Assembly (NCBI RefSeq): GCF_964656455.1
Contig: NC_135715.1
Location: forward strand, 81,694,414 to 81,758,413
Source: Halichoerus grypus
Lineage: Eukaryota; Chordata; Mammalia; Carnivora; Phocidae
Direction of reading: 5' to 3'
DNA: 64,000 nucleotides
Positions 12,715 through 24,946 of the stretch are shown here, piece after piece; within the stretch, counting starts at the first letter, position 1; each line of letters starts with the position of its first letter. The position numbers and the translations under genes are program-made. The notes beneath the pieces are model-generated. The model saw nothing but the letters and a program-made list of their open reading frames with translations. It was not told the DNA's origin and did no database searches.

Positions 12715-14350
12715 TTAGACTTCCATGCAAAAGTGGGGCTGGCGTGCTAGCGTGATGAAACACATGGGGAGTCGTGTTCTGCCTTTCGCTGGGGCCTGAG
12801 TCTCACTCGCAAAAAGCTTTGGACTTCCTTGCAGTGCTATCACGCACGCACACCACCAAATGCTGCCACCCTCAGGAGCAGCTGTTTTACCTGCAGCACA
12901 GGCTCTCAATCGAGTTTTCCTTCGAGTTAGGTGGCTGTGTTTAAGCCTGCACACACACCCTTGCGAACGGTACTAGCCCCATAACCAGGATGTGAGTTGA
13001 GAGCTGCCTTCTGTACCGGCCTGCCTCTCCCCGATATTATGATATTGAAACCGTCCCCAGGCTCTCAGCCACAGTACACCCTAAACTGCTTCGCCCACAG
13101 AGAAGTCGACGGTAGCTAAAGCACGGTTTCTATACTGTGTAGTTTCTTCGAGTTAGAACGCTAGCTATTAGACTTCCATGCAAATGTGGGGCTGCCGGGC
13201 TAGCTTGGTCAAACACCTGGGGAGTCGTGTTCTGCCTTTCGCTGGGGCCTGAGTCTCACTTGCAAAAAGCTTTGGACTCCCTTGCAGTGCTCTCACGCAC
13301 GCACACAACAAAATGCTGCCACCCTCAGGAGCAGCTGTTTGACCTGACGCACAAGCTCTGAACCGAGATTTTCCTTCGAGTTAGGTGGCTTTGTTACCCT
13401 GGGCAATGGTACTAGCCCCATAACCATGATGCGGGTTGAGAGCTGCCTTCTGTACCGGCCTGTCTCTCCCCCGATATTACGATATTGAAACCGTCCCCAG
13501 GCTCTCAGCCACAGTACACCCTAAAATGCTTAGCTCACAGAGAGGTCGACGGTAGCTAAAGCACAGTTTGTCTACAGTGCTGTTTGTTCGAGTTAGAAAG
13601 CTAGCTATTAGACTTCCATTCAAAAGTGGGGCCGCAGTAGTAGTTTCATGGAGCAAGTGGGGAGTCGTGTTCTGGCTTCTTCCGGGGCCTGGGTCTCACA
13701 AGGAAAATGGTTTTGGACTCACTTGCTGTGCACTCATGCATGCACACCACACAATGCGTCCACCCTGAGGCATGGCTCTTTTAGCCGAAGCAGGAATTCC
13801 CTACAGAGTTGTTCCTTTGAGTTAGGTGGTTGGCTTATGGCCTGCAGGCACACCCGGGGCAAGGGGACTAGCCTCATAAACAAGAGGTGAGTTGAGAGCT
13901 GCCTTCCGCACCGGCCTGTTTCTCACTCCATTTCACGTATGGGACCCTTTCCCCGGTCTCTCATACACGAGCACTATACAACTGCGGCTTCAGGAACGGC
14001 AATGGTAGCTAAAGCGCAGTAAGGCTACAGCATTGATTCTTGGTGTTAGTAGCCTGGTAGGCGAATGAGCTGCAGCTGGGATTCTTTACAGACTTGTTTC
14101 TTCCCAGTCAGGGTCGAGCACATAGCATTCCAAGCACACATGGAGCAGTAGTCTTAGCTTCAGGTAGCAAGAGCTGAGTCCAGAGGTGCCTTGTGCCCGG
14201 ACCTATTTCTCCCTTGGTTTCACGTATGGAACCCGTTCCCCAGGCTCTCAGCCACGGTACTCCGTGTAATGCTTCCTCCGTCTAGAGGTCGACGGTAGCT
14301 AAAGCACGGTTTGTCTACAGTGTTGTTTCTTCGAGTGAGAACACTAGCTG
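12715..14350 (+). repeat. 1,636-bp three-monomer HOR unit
   Basis: This is another A + B + long C unit, 7,303 bp from its match at 5412. It shares the A-monomer variants of the 5412 unit. It differs in the long monomer, where it has cctttgagttagg and the 5412 and 8244 units have cctttgtgttagg. Confidence 0.88.
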
Positions 14351-17300
14351 TTAGACTTCCATGCAAAAGTGGGGCTGGCGTGCTAGCGTGATGAAACACA
14401 TGGGGAGTCGTGTTCTGCCTTTCGCTGGGGCCTGAGTCTCACTCGCAAAAAGCTTTGGACTTCCTTGCAGTGCTCTCACGCACGCACACAACAAAATGCT
14501 GCCACCCTCAGGAGCAGCTGTTTTACCTGCAGCACAGGCTCTCAACCGAGATTTTCCTTGGAGTTAGGTGGCTGTGTTTACCCTGGGCAATGGTACTAGC
14601 CCCATAACCATGATGTGGGTTCAGAGCTGCCTTCTGTACCGGCCTGTCTCTCCCCCGATATTACGATATTGAAACCGTCCCCAGGCTCTCAGCCACAGTA
14701 CACCCGAAACTGCTACTCCCACAGAGAGGTCGACGGTAGCTAAAGCACGGTTTGTCTACAGTGTTGTTTGTTCGAGTTAGAAAGCTAGCTATTAATCTTC
14801 CATTCAAAAGTGGGGCCGCAGTAGTATTTTCATGGAGCAAGTGGGGAGTCGTGTTCTGGCTTCTTCCGGGGTCTGGGTCTCACAAGGAAAATGGTTTTGG
14901 ACTCACTTGCTGTGCACTCACGCATGCACACCACACAATGCGTCCACCCTGAGGCATGGCTCTTTTAGCCGAAGCAGGAATTCCCTACAGAGTTGTTCCT
15001 TTGAGTTAGGTGGTTGGCTTATGGCCTGCAGGCACACCCGGGGCAAGGGGACTAGCCTCATAAACAAGAGGTGAGTTGAGAGCTGCCTTCCGCACCGGCC
15101 TGTTTCTCACTCCATTTCACGTATGGGACCCTTTCCCCGGTCTCTCATACACGAGCACTATACAACTGCGGCTTCAGGAACGGCAATGGTAGCTAAAGCG
15201 CAGTAAGGCTACAGCATTGATTCTTGGTGTTAGTAGCCTGGTAGGCGAATGAGCTGCAGCTGGGATTCTTTACAGACTTGTTTCTTCCCAGTCAGGGTCG
15301 AGCACATAGCATTCCAAGCACACATGGAGCAGTAGTCTTAGCTTCAGGTAGCAAGAGCTGAGTCCAGAGGTGCCTTCTGCCCGGACCTATTTCTCCCTTG
15401 GTTTCACGTATGGAACCCGTTCCCCAGGCTCTCAGCCACGGTACTCCGTGTAATGCTTCCTCCGTCTAGAGGTCGACGGTAGCTAAAGCACCGTTTCTCT
15501 ACAGTGTTGTTTCTTCGAGTGAGAACGCTAGCTGTTAGACTTCCATGCAAAAGTGGGGCTGGCGTGCTAGCGTGATGAAACACATGGGGAGTCGTGTTCT
15601 GCCTTTCGCTGGGGCCTGAGTCTCACTCGCAAAAAGCTTTGGACTTCCTTGCAGTGCTCTCAAGCACGCACACCACAAAATGCTGCCACCCTCAGGAGCA
15701 GCTCTTTTACCTGCAGGACAGGCTCTCCACCGAGTTTTTCCTTCGAGTTAGGTGGCTGTGTTTAAGCCTGCACACACAGGCTGGGCAACGGTACTAGCCC
15801 CATAACCAGGATGTGAGTTGAGACCTGCCTTCTGTACCGGCCTGTCTCTCCCCGATATTACGATATTGAAACCGTCCCCAGGCTCTCAGCCACAGTACAC
15901 CCTAAACTGCTACTCCCACAGAGAGGTCGACGGTAGCTAAAGCACGGTTTGTCTACAGTGTTGTTTGTTCGAGTTAGAAACCTAGCTATTAATCTTCCAT
16001 TCAAAAGTGGGGCCGCAGTAGTAGTTTCATGGAGCAAGTGGGGAGTCGTGTTCTGGCTTCTTCCGGGGCCTGGGTCTCACAAGGAAAATGGTTTTGGACT
16101 CACTTGCTGTGCACTCACGCATGCACACCACACAATGCGTCCACCCTGAGGCATGGCTCTTTTAGCCGAAGCAGGAATTCCCTACAGAGTTGTTCCTTTG
16201 AGTTAGGTGGTTGGCTTATGGCCTGCAGGCACACCCGGGGCAAGGGGACTAGCCTCATAAACAAGAGGTGAGTTGAGAGCTGCCTTCCGCACCGGCCTGT
16301 TTCTCACTCCATTTCACGTATGGGACCCTTTCCCCGGTCTCTCATACACGAGCACTATACAACTGCGGCTTCAGGAACGGCAATGGTAGCTAAAGCGCAG
16401 TAAGGCTACAGCATTGATTCTTGGTGTTAGTAGCCTGGTAGGCGAATGAGCTGCAGCTGGGATTCTTTACAGACTTGTTTCTTCCCAGTCAGGGTCGAGC
16501 ACATAGCATTCCAAGCACACATGGAGCAGTAGTCTTAGCTTCAGGTAGCAAGAGCTGAGTCCAGAGGTGCCTTCTGCCCGGACCTATTTCTCCCTTGGTT
16601 TCACGTATGGAACCCGTTCCCCAGGCTCTCAGCCACGGTACTCCGTGTAATGCTTCCTCCGTCTAGAGGTCGACGGTAGCTAAAGCACGGTTTCTCTACA
16701 GTGTTGTTTCTTCGAGTGAGAACGCTAGCTGTTAGACTTCCATGCAAAAGTGGGGCTGGCGTGCTAGCGTGATGAAACACATGGGGAGTCGTGTTCTGCC
16801 TTTCGCTGGGGCCTGAGTCTCACTCGCAAAAAGCTTTGGACTTCCTTGCAGTGCTCTCACGCACGCACACCACCAAATGCTGCCACCCTCAGGAGCAGCT
16901 GTTTTACCTGCAGCACAGGCTCTCAATCGAGTTTTCCTTCGAGTTAGGTGGCTGTGTTTAAGCCTGCACACACACCCTGGCGAACGGTACTAGCCCCATA
17001 ACCAGGATGTGAGTTGAGAGCTGCCTTCTGTACCGGCCTGCCTCTCCCCGATATTATGATATTGAAACCGTCCCCAGGCTCTCAGCCACAGTACACCCTA
17101 AACTGCTTCGCCCACAGAGAAGTCGACGGTAGCTAAAGCACGGTTTCTATACTGTGTAGTTTCTTCGAGTTAGAACGCTAGCTATTAGACTTCCATGCAA
17201 ATGTGGGGCTGCCGGGCTAGCTTGGTCAAACACCTGGGGAGTCGTGTTCTGGCTTCTTCCGGGGCCTGGGTCTCACAAGGAAAATGGTTTTGGACTCACT

Positions 17301-19109
17301 TGCTGTGCACTCACGCATGCACACCACACAATGCGTCCACCCTGAGGCATGGCTCTTTTAGCCGAAGCAGGAATTCCCTACAGAGTTGTTCCTTTGAGTT
17401 AGGTGGTTGGCTTATGGCCTGCAGGCACACCCGGGGCAAGGGGACTAGCCTCATAAACAAGAGGTGAGTTGAGAGCTGCCTTCCGCACCGGCCTGTTTCT
17501 CACTCCATTTCACGTATGGGACCCTTTCCCCGGTCTCTCATACACGAGCACTATACAACTGCGGCTTCAGGAACGGCAATGGTAGCTAAAGCGCAGTAAG
17601 GCTACAGCATTGATTCTTGGTGTTAGTAGCCTGGTAGGCGAATGAGCTGCAGCTGGGATTCTTTACAGACTTGTTTCTTCCCAGTCAGGGTCGAGCACAT
17701 AGCATTCCAAGCACACATGGAGCAGTAGTCTTAGCTTCAGGTAGCAAGAGCTGAGTCCAGAGGTGCCTTCTGCCCGGACCTATTTCTCCCTTGGTTTCAC
17801 GTATGGAACCCGTTCCCCAGGCTCTCAGCCACGGTACTCCGTGTAATGCTTCCTCCGTCTAGAGGTCGACGGTAGCTAAAGCACGGTTTGTCTACAGTGT
17901 TGTTTCTTCGAGTGAGAACACTAGCTGTTAGACTTCCATGCAAAAGTGGGGCTGCCGTGCTAGCGTGATGAAACACATGGGGAGTCGTGTTCTGCCTTTC
18001 GCTGGGGCCTGAGTCTCACTCGCAAAAAGCTTTGGACTTCCTTGCAGTGCTCTCACGCACGCACACCACAAAATGCTGCCACCCTCAGGAGCAGCTGTTT
18101 TACCTGCAGCACAGGCTCTCAACCGAGATTTTCCTTCGAGTTAGGTGGCTGTGTTTACCCTGGGCAACGGTACTAGCCCCATAACCATGATGTGGGTTCA
18201 GAGCTGCCTTCTGTACCGGCCTGTCTCTCCCCCGATATTACGATATTGAAACCGTCCCCAGGCTCTCAGCCACAGTACACCCTAAACTGCTCCTCCCACA
18301 GAGAGGTCGACGGTAGCTAAAGCACGGTTTGTCTAGTGTTGTTTGTTCGAGTTAGAAAGCTAGCTATTAGACTTCCATTCAAAAGTGGGGCCGCAGTAGT
18401 AGTTTCATGGAGCAAGTGGGGAGTCGTGTTCTGGCTTCTTCCGGGGCCTGGGTCTCACAAGGAAAATGGTTTTGGACTCACTTGCTGTGCACTCACGCAT
18501 GCACACCACACAATGCGTCCACCCTGAGGCATGGCTCTTTTAGCCGAAGCAGGAATTCCCTACAGAGTTGTTCCTTTGAGTTAGGTGGTTGGCTTATGGC
18601 CTGCAGGCACACCCGGGGCAAGGGGACTAGCCTCATAAACAAGAGGTGAGTTGAGAGCTGCCTTCCGCACCGGCCTGTTTCTCACTCCATTTCACGTATG
18701 GGACCCTTTCCCCGGTCTCTCATACACGAGCACTATACAACTGCGGCTTCAGGAACGGCAATGGTAGCTAAAGCGCAGTAAGGCTACAGCATTGATTCTT
18801 GGTGTTAGTAGCCTGGTAGGCGAATGAGCTGCAGCTGGGATTCTTTACAGACTTGTTTCTTCCCAGTCAGGGTCGAGCACATAGCATTCCAAGCACACAT
18901 GGAGCAGTAGTCTTAGCTTCAGGTAGCAAGAGCTGAGTCCAGAGGTGCCTTCTGCCCGGACCTATTTCTCCCTTGGTTTCACGTATGGAACCCGTTCCCC
19001 AGGCTCTCAGCCACGGTACTCCGTGTAATGCTTCCTCCGTCTAGAGGTCGACGGTAGCTAAAGCACGGTTTGTCTACAGTGTTGTTTCTTCGAGTGAGAA
19101 CGCTAGCTG

Positions 19110-21197
19110 TTAGACTTCCATGCAAAAGTGGGGCTGGCGTGCTAGCGTGATGAAACACATGGGGAGTCGTGTTCTGCCTTTCGCTGGGGCCTGAGTCTCA
19201 CTCGCAAAAAGCTTTGGACTTCCTTGCAGTGCTCTCAAGCACTTACACCACCAAATGCTGCCACCCTCAGGAGCAGCTGTTTTACCTGCAGCACAGGCTC
19301 TCAATCGAGTTTTCCTTCGAGTTAGGTGGCTGTGTTTAAGCCTGCACACACACCCTGGCGAACGGTACTAGCCCCATAACCAGAATGTGAGTTGAGAGCT
19401 GCCTTCTGTACCGGCCTGCCTCTCCCCGATATTATGATATTGAAACCGTCCCCAGGCTCTCAGCCACACTAAACCCTAAACTGCTTCGCCCACAGAGAAC
19501 TCGACGGTAGCTAAAGCACGGTTTCTATACTGTGTAGTTTCTTCGAGTTAGAACGCTAGCTATTAGACTGCCATTCAAATATGGGGCTGCCGTGCTAGCT
19601 TGGTCAAACACATGGGGAGTGGTGTTCTGCCTTTCGCTGGGGCCTGAGTCTCACTTGCAAAAAGCTTTGGACTCCCTTGCAGTGCTCTCACGCAAGCACA
19701 CATCAAAATGCTGCCACCCTCAGGAGCAGCTGTTTTACCTGAAGCACAAGCTCTGAACCGAGATTTTCCTTCGAATTAGGTGGATGTGTTTACCCTGGAC
19801 AACGGTACTAGTCCCATAACCATGATGTGGGTTGAGAGCTGCCTTCTGTACTGGCCTGTCTCTCCCCCGATATTACGATATTGAAACCGTCCCCAGGCTC
19901 TCAGCCACAGTACACCCTAAACTCCGTCCACAGAGAGGTCGACGGTAGGTAAAGCACGGTTTCTCTACAGTGTTGTTTCTTCGAGTTAGAACGCTAGCTA
20001 TTAGACTGCCATGCAAATGTGGGGCTGCCGTGCTAGCTTGGTCAAACACATGGTGAGTCGTGTTCTGCCTTTCGCTGGGGCCTGAGTCTCACTCACAAAA
20101 AGCTTTGGACTCCCTTGCAGTGCTCTCACGCATGCACACAACAAAATGCTGCCACCCTCAGGAGCAGCTGTTTTACCTGAAGCACAGTCTCTCAATCGAG
20201 TTTTCCTTTGAGTTAGGTGGCTGTGTTTAAGCCTGCACACACACCCTGGGCAACGGTACTAGCCCCATAACCATGATGTGGGTTCAGAGCTGCCTTATGT
20301 ACCGGCCTGTCTCTCCCCCGATATTACCGTATTGAAACCGTCCCCAGGCTCTCAGCCACAGTACACCCTAAACTGCTTCGCCAACAGAGAGGTCGACGGT
20401 AGCTAAAGCACGGTTTGTCTACAGTGTTGTTTGTTCGAGTCAGAAAGCTAGCTATTAGACTTCCATTCAAAAGTGGGGCCGCAGTATTAGTTTCGTGGAG
20501 CAAGTGGGGAGTTGTGTTCTGGCTTCTTCCGGGGCCTGGGTCTCACAAGGAAAATGGTTTTGGACTCACTTGCTGTGCACTCACGCATGCACACCACACA
20601 ATGCGTCCACCCTGAGGCATGGCTCTTTTAGCCGAAGCAGGAATTCCCTACAGAGTTGTTCCTTTGAGTTAGGTGGTTGGCTTATGGCCTGCAGGCACAC
20701 CCGGGGCAAGGGGACTAGCCTCATAAACAAGAGGTGAGTTGAGAGCTGCCTTCCGCACCGGCCTGTTTCTCACTCCATTTCACGTATGGGATCCTTTCCC
20801 CGGTCTCTCATACACGAGCACTATACAACTGCGGCTTCAGGAACGGCAATGGTAGCTAAAGCGCAGTAAGGCTACAGCATTGATTCTTGGTGTTAGTAGC
20901 CTGGTAGGCGAATGAGCTGCAGCTGGGATTCTTTACAGACTTGTTTCTTCCCAGTCAGGGTCGAGCACATAGCATTCCAAGCACACATGGAGCAGTAGTC
21001 TTAGCTTCAGGTAGCAAGAGCTGAGTCCAGAGGTGCCTTCTGCCCGGACCTATTTCTCCCTTGGTTTCACGTATGGAACCCGTTCCCCAGGCTCTCAGCC
21101 ACGGTACTCCGTGTAATGGTTCCTCCGTCTAGAGGTCGACGGTAGCTAAAGCACGGTTTCTCTACAGTGTTGTTTCTTCGAGTGAGAACGCTAGCTG
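19110..21197 (+). repeat. 2,088-bp four-monomer HOR unit at array edge
   Basis: An A monomer (19110) is followed by two ordinary monomers (near 19570 and 20001, both with ttagactgcc) and a long C monomer (from about 20,450). It is the last place where the long monomer appears in the plus-oriented part, so it marks the transition from regular HOR to a plain, diverged monomer run. Confidence 0.85.
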
Positions 21198-24100
21198 TTA
21201 GACTTCCATGCAAAAGTGGGGCTGGCGTGCTAGCGTGATGAAACACATGCGGACTCGTGTTCTGCCTTTCGCTGGGGCCTGAGTCTCACTCGCAAAAAGC
21301 TTTGGACTTCCTTGCAGTGCTCTCACGCACGCACACCACAAAATGCTGCCACCCTCAGGAGCAGCTGTTTTACCTGCAGCACAGGCTCTCAACCGAGTTT
21401 TTCCTTCGAGTTAGGTGGCTGTGTTTAAGCCGGCACACACAGGCTGGGCAACGGTACTAGCCCCATAACCAGGATGTGAGTTGAGACCTGCCTTCTGTAC
21501 CGGCCTGTCTCTCCCCGATATTACGATATTGAAACCGTCCCCAGGCTCTCAGTCACAGTACACCCTAAACTGCTCCTCCCACAGAGAGGTCGATGGTAGC
21601 TAAAGCACGGTTTCTATACTGTGTAGTTTCTTCGAGTTAGAACGCTAGCTATTAGACTGCCATGCAAATGTGGGGCTGCTGTGCTAGCTTGGTCAAACAC
21701 ATGGTGAGTCGTGTTCTGCCTTTCGCAGGGCCCTGAGTCTCACTCGCAAAAAGCTTTGGACTTCCTTGCAGTGCTCTCACGCACGCACACAACAAAATGC
21801 TGCCACCCTCAGGAGCAGCTGTTTTACCTGAAGCACAGGCTCTCAATCGAGTTTTCCTTCGAGTTAGGTGGCTGTGTTTAAGCCTGCACACACACCCTGG
21901 CGAACGGTACTAGCCCCATAACCAGGATGTGAGTTGAGACCTCCCTTCTGTACCGGCCTGCCTCTCCCCGAGATTATGATATTGAAACCGTCCCCAGGCT
22001 CTCAGCCACAGTACACCCTAAACTGCTCCGCCCACAGAGAGGTCGACGGTAGCTAAAGCAGTGTTTCTCTACAGTGTTGTTTCTTCGAGTTAGAACGCTA
22101 GCTATTAGATTGCCATGCAAATGTGGGGCTGCCGTGCTAGCTTGGTCAAACACATGGTGAGTCGTGTTCTGCCTTTCGCAGGGGCCTGAGTCTCACTCGC
22201 AAAAAGCTTTGGACTCCCTTGCAGTGCTCTCACGCATGCACACAACAAAATGCTTCCACCCTCAGGAGTGGCTGTTTTCGCTGAAGCACGGATTCTCTAC
22301 CGAGTTTTTCCTTCGATTTAGGTGGCTGACTTTGAGCCTGCACGCACCCCCGGGGCAACGCTACTAGCCCCATAACCATGATGTGATTTGTGAGCTGCCT
22401 TGTGTACCGGCCTGTCTCTACCCCGATTTTACGAAATGGAACCAGTCCCGTAGCTCTCTGCCCCAGAACACCCTGAACTACTTCCTCCCACAGAGAGGTC
22501 ATCGGAAGCTAAAACACTCTTTCTGTACACTCTTTTTTCTTCGAGTTAGAACCCTAGTGATTAGACTTCAATTCAGAAGAGGTGCCACAGTGCTAGCTAA
22601 ATCAAACACAGGGGGGGTCTTGTTCTGCCTTTTGCTGGGGCCTGAGTCTCACTCGTAAAAACCTTTGGACTCCCTTGTAATGCTTTCACGCATGCACACA
22701 ACAAAATGCTTCCACCCTCAGGAGTGGCTCTTTTTGCTGAATCCCGGATTCTCTACCGAGTTTTTCCTTCGTCTTAGGGGGCTGACATTCAGCCTGCACG
22801 CACCCCTGGGGCAATGCTACTAGCCCCATAGCCATGATGTGATTTGTGAGCTGCCTTGTGTACCGGCCTGTCTCTACCCCGATTTTACGAAATGGAACCA
22901 GTCCCACAGCTCTTTGTCACAGTGCACCCTAAAAAGCTTCCTCCCACAGAGAAGTCGGCGGAATCTAAAACACTTTTTCTGTACACTGTTGTTTCTTCGA
23001 GTTAGAACCTTAGTGATTAGACTTCAATTCAAAATAGGTGCCACAGTGCTAGCTAAATCAAACACAGGGGTGGTCTTATTCTGCCTTTTTGGGGCCTGAG
23101 TCTCACTCGTAAAATCTTTGGACTCCCTTGCAATGCTCTCACGCATGCACACAAAAAAATGCTTCTACCCTCAGGAGCGGCTCTTTTTGCTGAAGCAGGG
23201 ATTCTCTACAGAGTTTTTCCTTTGTGTTAGGGGGCTGATTTTCAGCTACACACAGCCCCGCTGCAACACTACTAGCCCCATAACCATGAGGTGATTTGTG
23301 ACCTGCCTTCTGTACCGGCCTGTCTCTACCCCGATTTTACGAAATGGACCAGTCCCGTAGCTCTCAGGCACAGTACACCCTGAAGTGCTTCCTCCCACAG
23401 AGAGGTCGTATGAAGCTAAACACTGTTTCCCTACACTGTTCTTTCTTCGAGTTAGAACGCTAGCATTTAGATTTCCATGCAAAAGTAGGGCCACAGTGCT
23501 AGCTAAATCAAACACATGGGGAGTCTTGTTTTGCCTTTTGCTGGTCCTGAGTCTCACTCGTAAAATCTTTGGACTCCCTTGCAGTGCTCTCACGCACGCA
23601 CACAACAAAGTGCTTCCACCCTCAGGAGTGCCTGTTTTCGCTGAAGCATGGATTCTCTACCGAGGTTTTCCTTCGAGTTAGGTGGCCGATATTCAGCCTG
23701 TAAGCACCCACGGGGCAAACGTACTAACCCCATAATGATGATGTGATTTGTGAGCTGCCTTCTGTACAGGCCTGTCTCTAACCCGATTTTACGAAATGGA
23801 ACCAGTCCCGTAGCTCTCAGCCACAGTACACCCTAAACAGCTTCCTCCCACAGAGCGGTGTCAGAAGCTAAAACGCTGGTTCTGTACACTGTTGTTTTTT
23901 CGTGTTAGAATGCTAGGGATTAGACTTCCATGCAATATACTGCTGCAGTGCTAGTTAAATCAAACACACTCGGAGACTGGTTCTGCCTTTTGCTGGTGCC
24001 TGAGTCTCACTCGTAAAAAGCATTTGACTCCCTTGCAGTGCTCTCAAACACACACACAACAAAATGCTTCCAACCTCAGGAGCGGCTGTTTTCGCTGAAG

Positions 24101-24946
24101 CACGGATTCTCTACCGAGTTTTTCCTTCGAGTTAGGTGGCTTACTTTCAGCCTGCAGGCACCCCCGGGGCAACGCTACTAGCCCCATAACCATGATATGA
24201 TTTGTGAGCTGCCTTCTATACCGGCCTCTCTCTTCCCTCATTTTACGAAATGGAGCACATCCCCAGGCTCTCACCCACAGTACACCATAAACTGCTTCTT
24301 CCCACAGAGAGATCGTCAGAAGCTAAAACACATTTTCTGTACACAGTTGTTTATTCAAGTTAGAATGCTAGAGATTAGACTTCCATGCCAAAGTAGGGCC
24401 GCAGGGCTAGCTATATCAAACACACTGGGAGTCTTGTTCTGCCTTTTGATGTGGCCTGAGACTCACCCGTAAAATGGTTTGGACTCCCTTGCAGTGCGCT
24501 CATGCACGCACTCAACAAAATGCTTGCACCCTCAGGAGCGGGTGTTTTCGCTGAAGCTCGGAATCTCTACCGAGTTTTTCTTTCGAGTTTGGTGGATGAC
24601 TTTCAGCCTGCACGCACCCCCGGGACAACTCTACAAGCCCCATAACCATGATGTGATTTGTGAGCTGCCTTCTGTACCGGCCTGTCTTTGCCCCGATTTT
24701 ACGAAATGGAATCCATCCCCAGGCGCTCACCCACATTACTCTCTAAACTCCTTCCACCCACAGAGAGGTCGTCAGAAGCTAAAACAGTCTTCCTGTACAC
24801 TGTTGTTCCTTCGAGTTAGAATGCTAGCAATTAGACTTCTATGCAAAAGGAGCGCCGCAGTTCTAGCTAAATCGAACACTCGGGGAGTCTTGTTCTGCCT
24901 TTTAATGGGGCCTGAGACTCAGTCGTAAAATGCTTTGGACTCCCTT
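21198..24946 (+). repeat. Diverged monomeric satellite, plus orientation
   Basis: About eight ~440-460-bp monomers follow head to tail (starts near 21,198, 21,652, 22,104, 22,560, 23,010, 23,470, 23,920, 24,375 and 24,825) with no long monomer. Divergence rises quickly from about 22,200. Many positions fixed in the core change (for example gaagtcgacggtagc becomes gaggtcgtcagaagc), and the cccgatattacgatattg block becomes cccgattttacgaaatgg. This is the pattern expected at a satellite edge that no longer takes part in homogenisation. No gene is seen here. Confidence 0.9.

Larger units (their letters stand above)
1..21197 (+). repeat. Homogenised higher-order satellite array
   Basis: This is a head-to-tail tandem array running off the left edge. 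A landmark (gttagacttccatgc, start of monomer type A) recurs near 622, 1818, 3017, 4216, 5412, 7048, 8244, 9879, 11519, 12715, 14351, 15534, 16732, 17928, 19110 and 21198. Spacings are about 1,196-1,199 bp, or about 1,636 bp where one more monomer is present. The usual unit is a 463-bp A monomer followed by a 733-bp long monomer. Nearly every monomer keeps a GTCGAC and a GCTAGC site. Copies differ by only a few substitutions per unit, plus a 3-bp indel (actcctgcgg versus actgcgg) that explains the 1,199-bp units. The repeat itself is seen directly. I do not recognise it as a named satellite. Its chromosomal role (centromeric, subtelomeric or interstitial) is unknown. Confidence 0.95.

Noticed and set aside
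1..21197. CRISPR array or bacterial repeat system
   Set aside because: Repeat units are hundreds of bases long with no short repeat-spacer pattern, and the flank has spliced vertebrate exons, SINEs and LINEs.
24479..24928. 149-codon open frame in a diverged monomer
   Set aside because: It is only a read-through of a satellite monomer whose stop codons mutated. The peptide resembles the shorter satellite frames and no gene features flank it.
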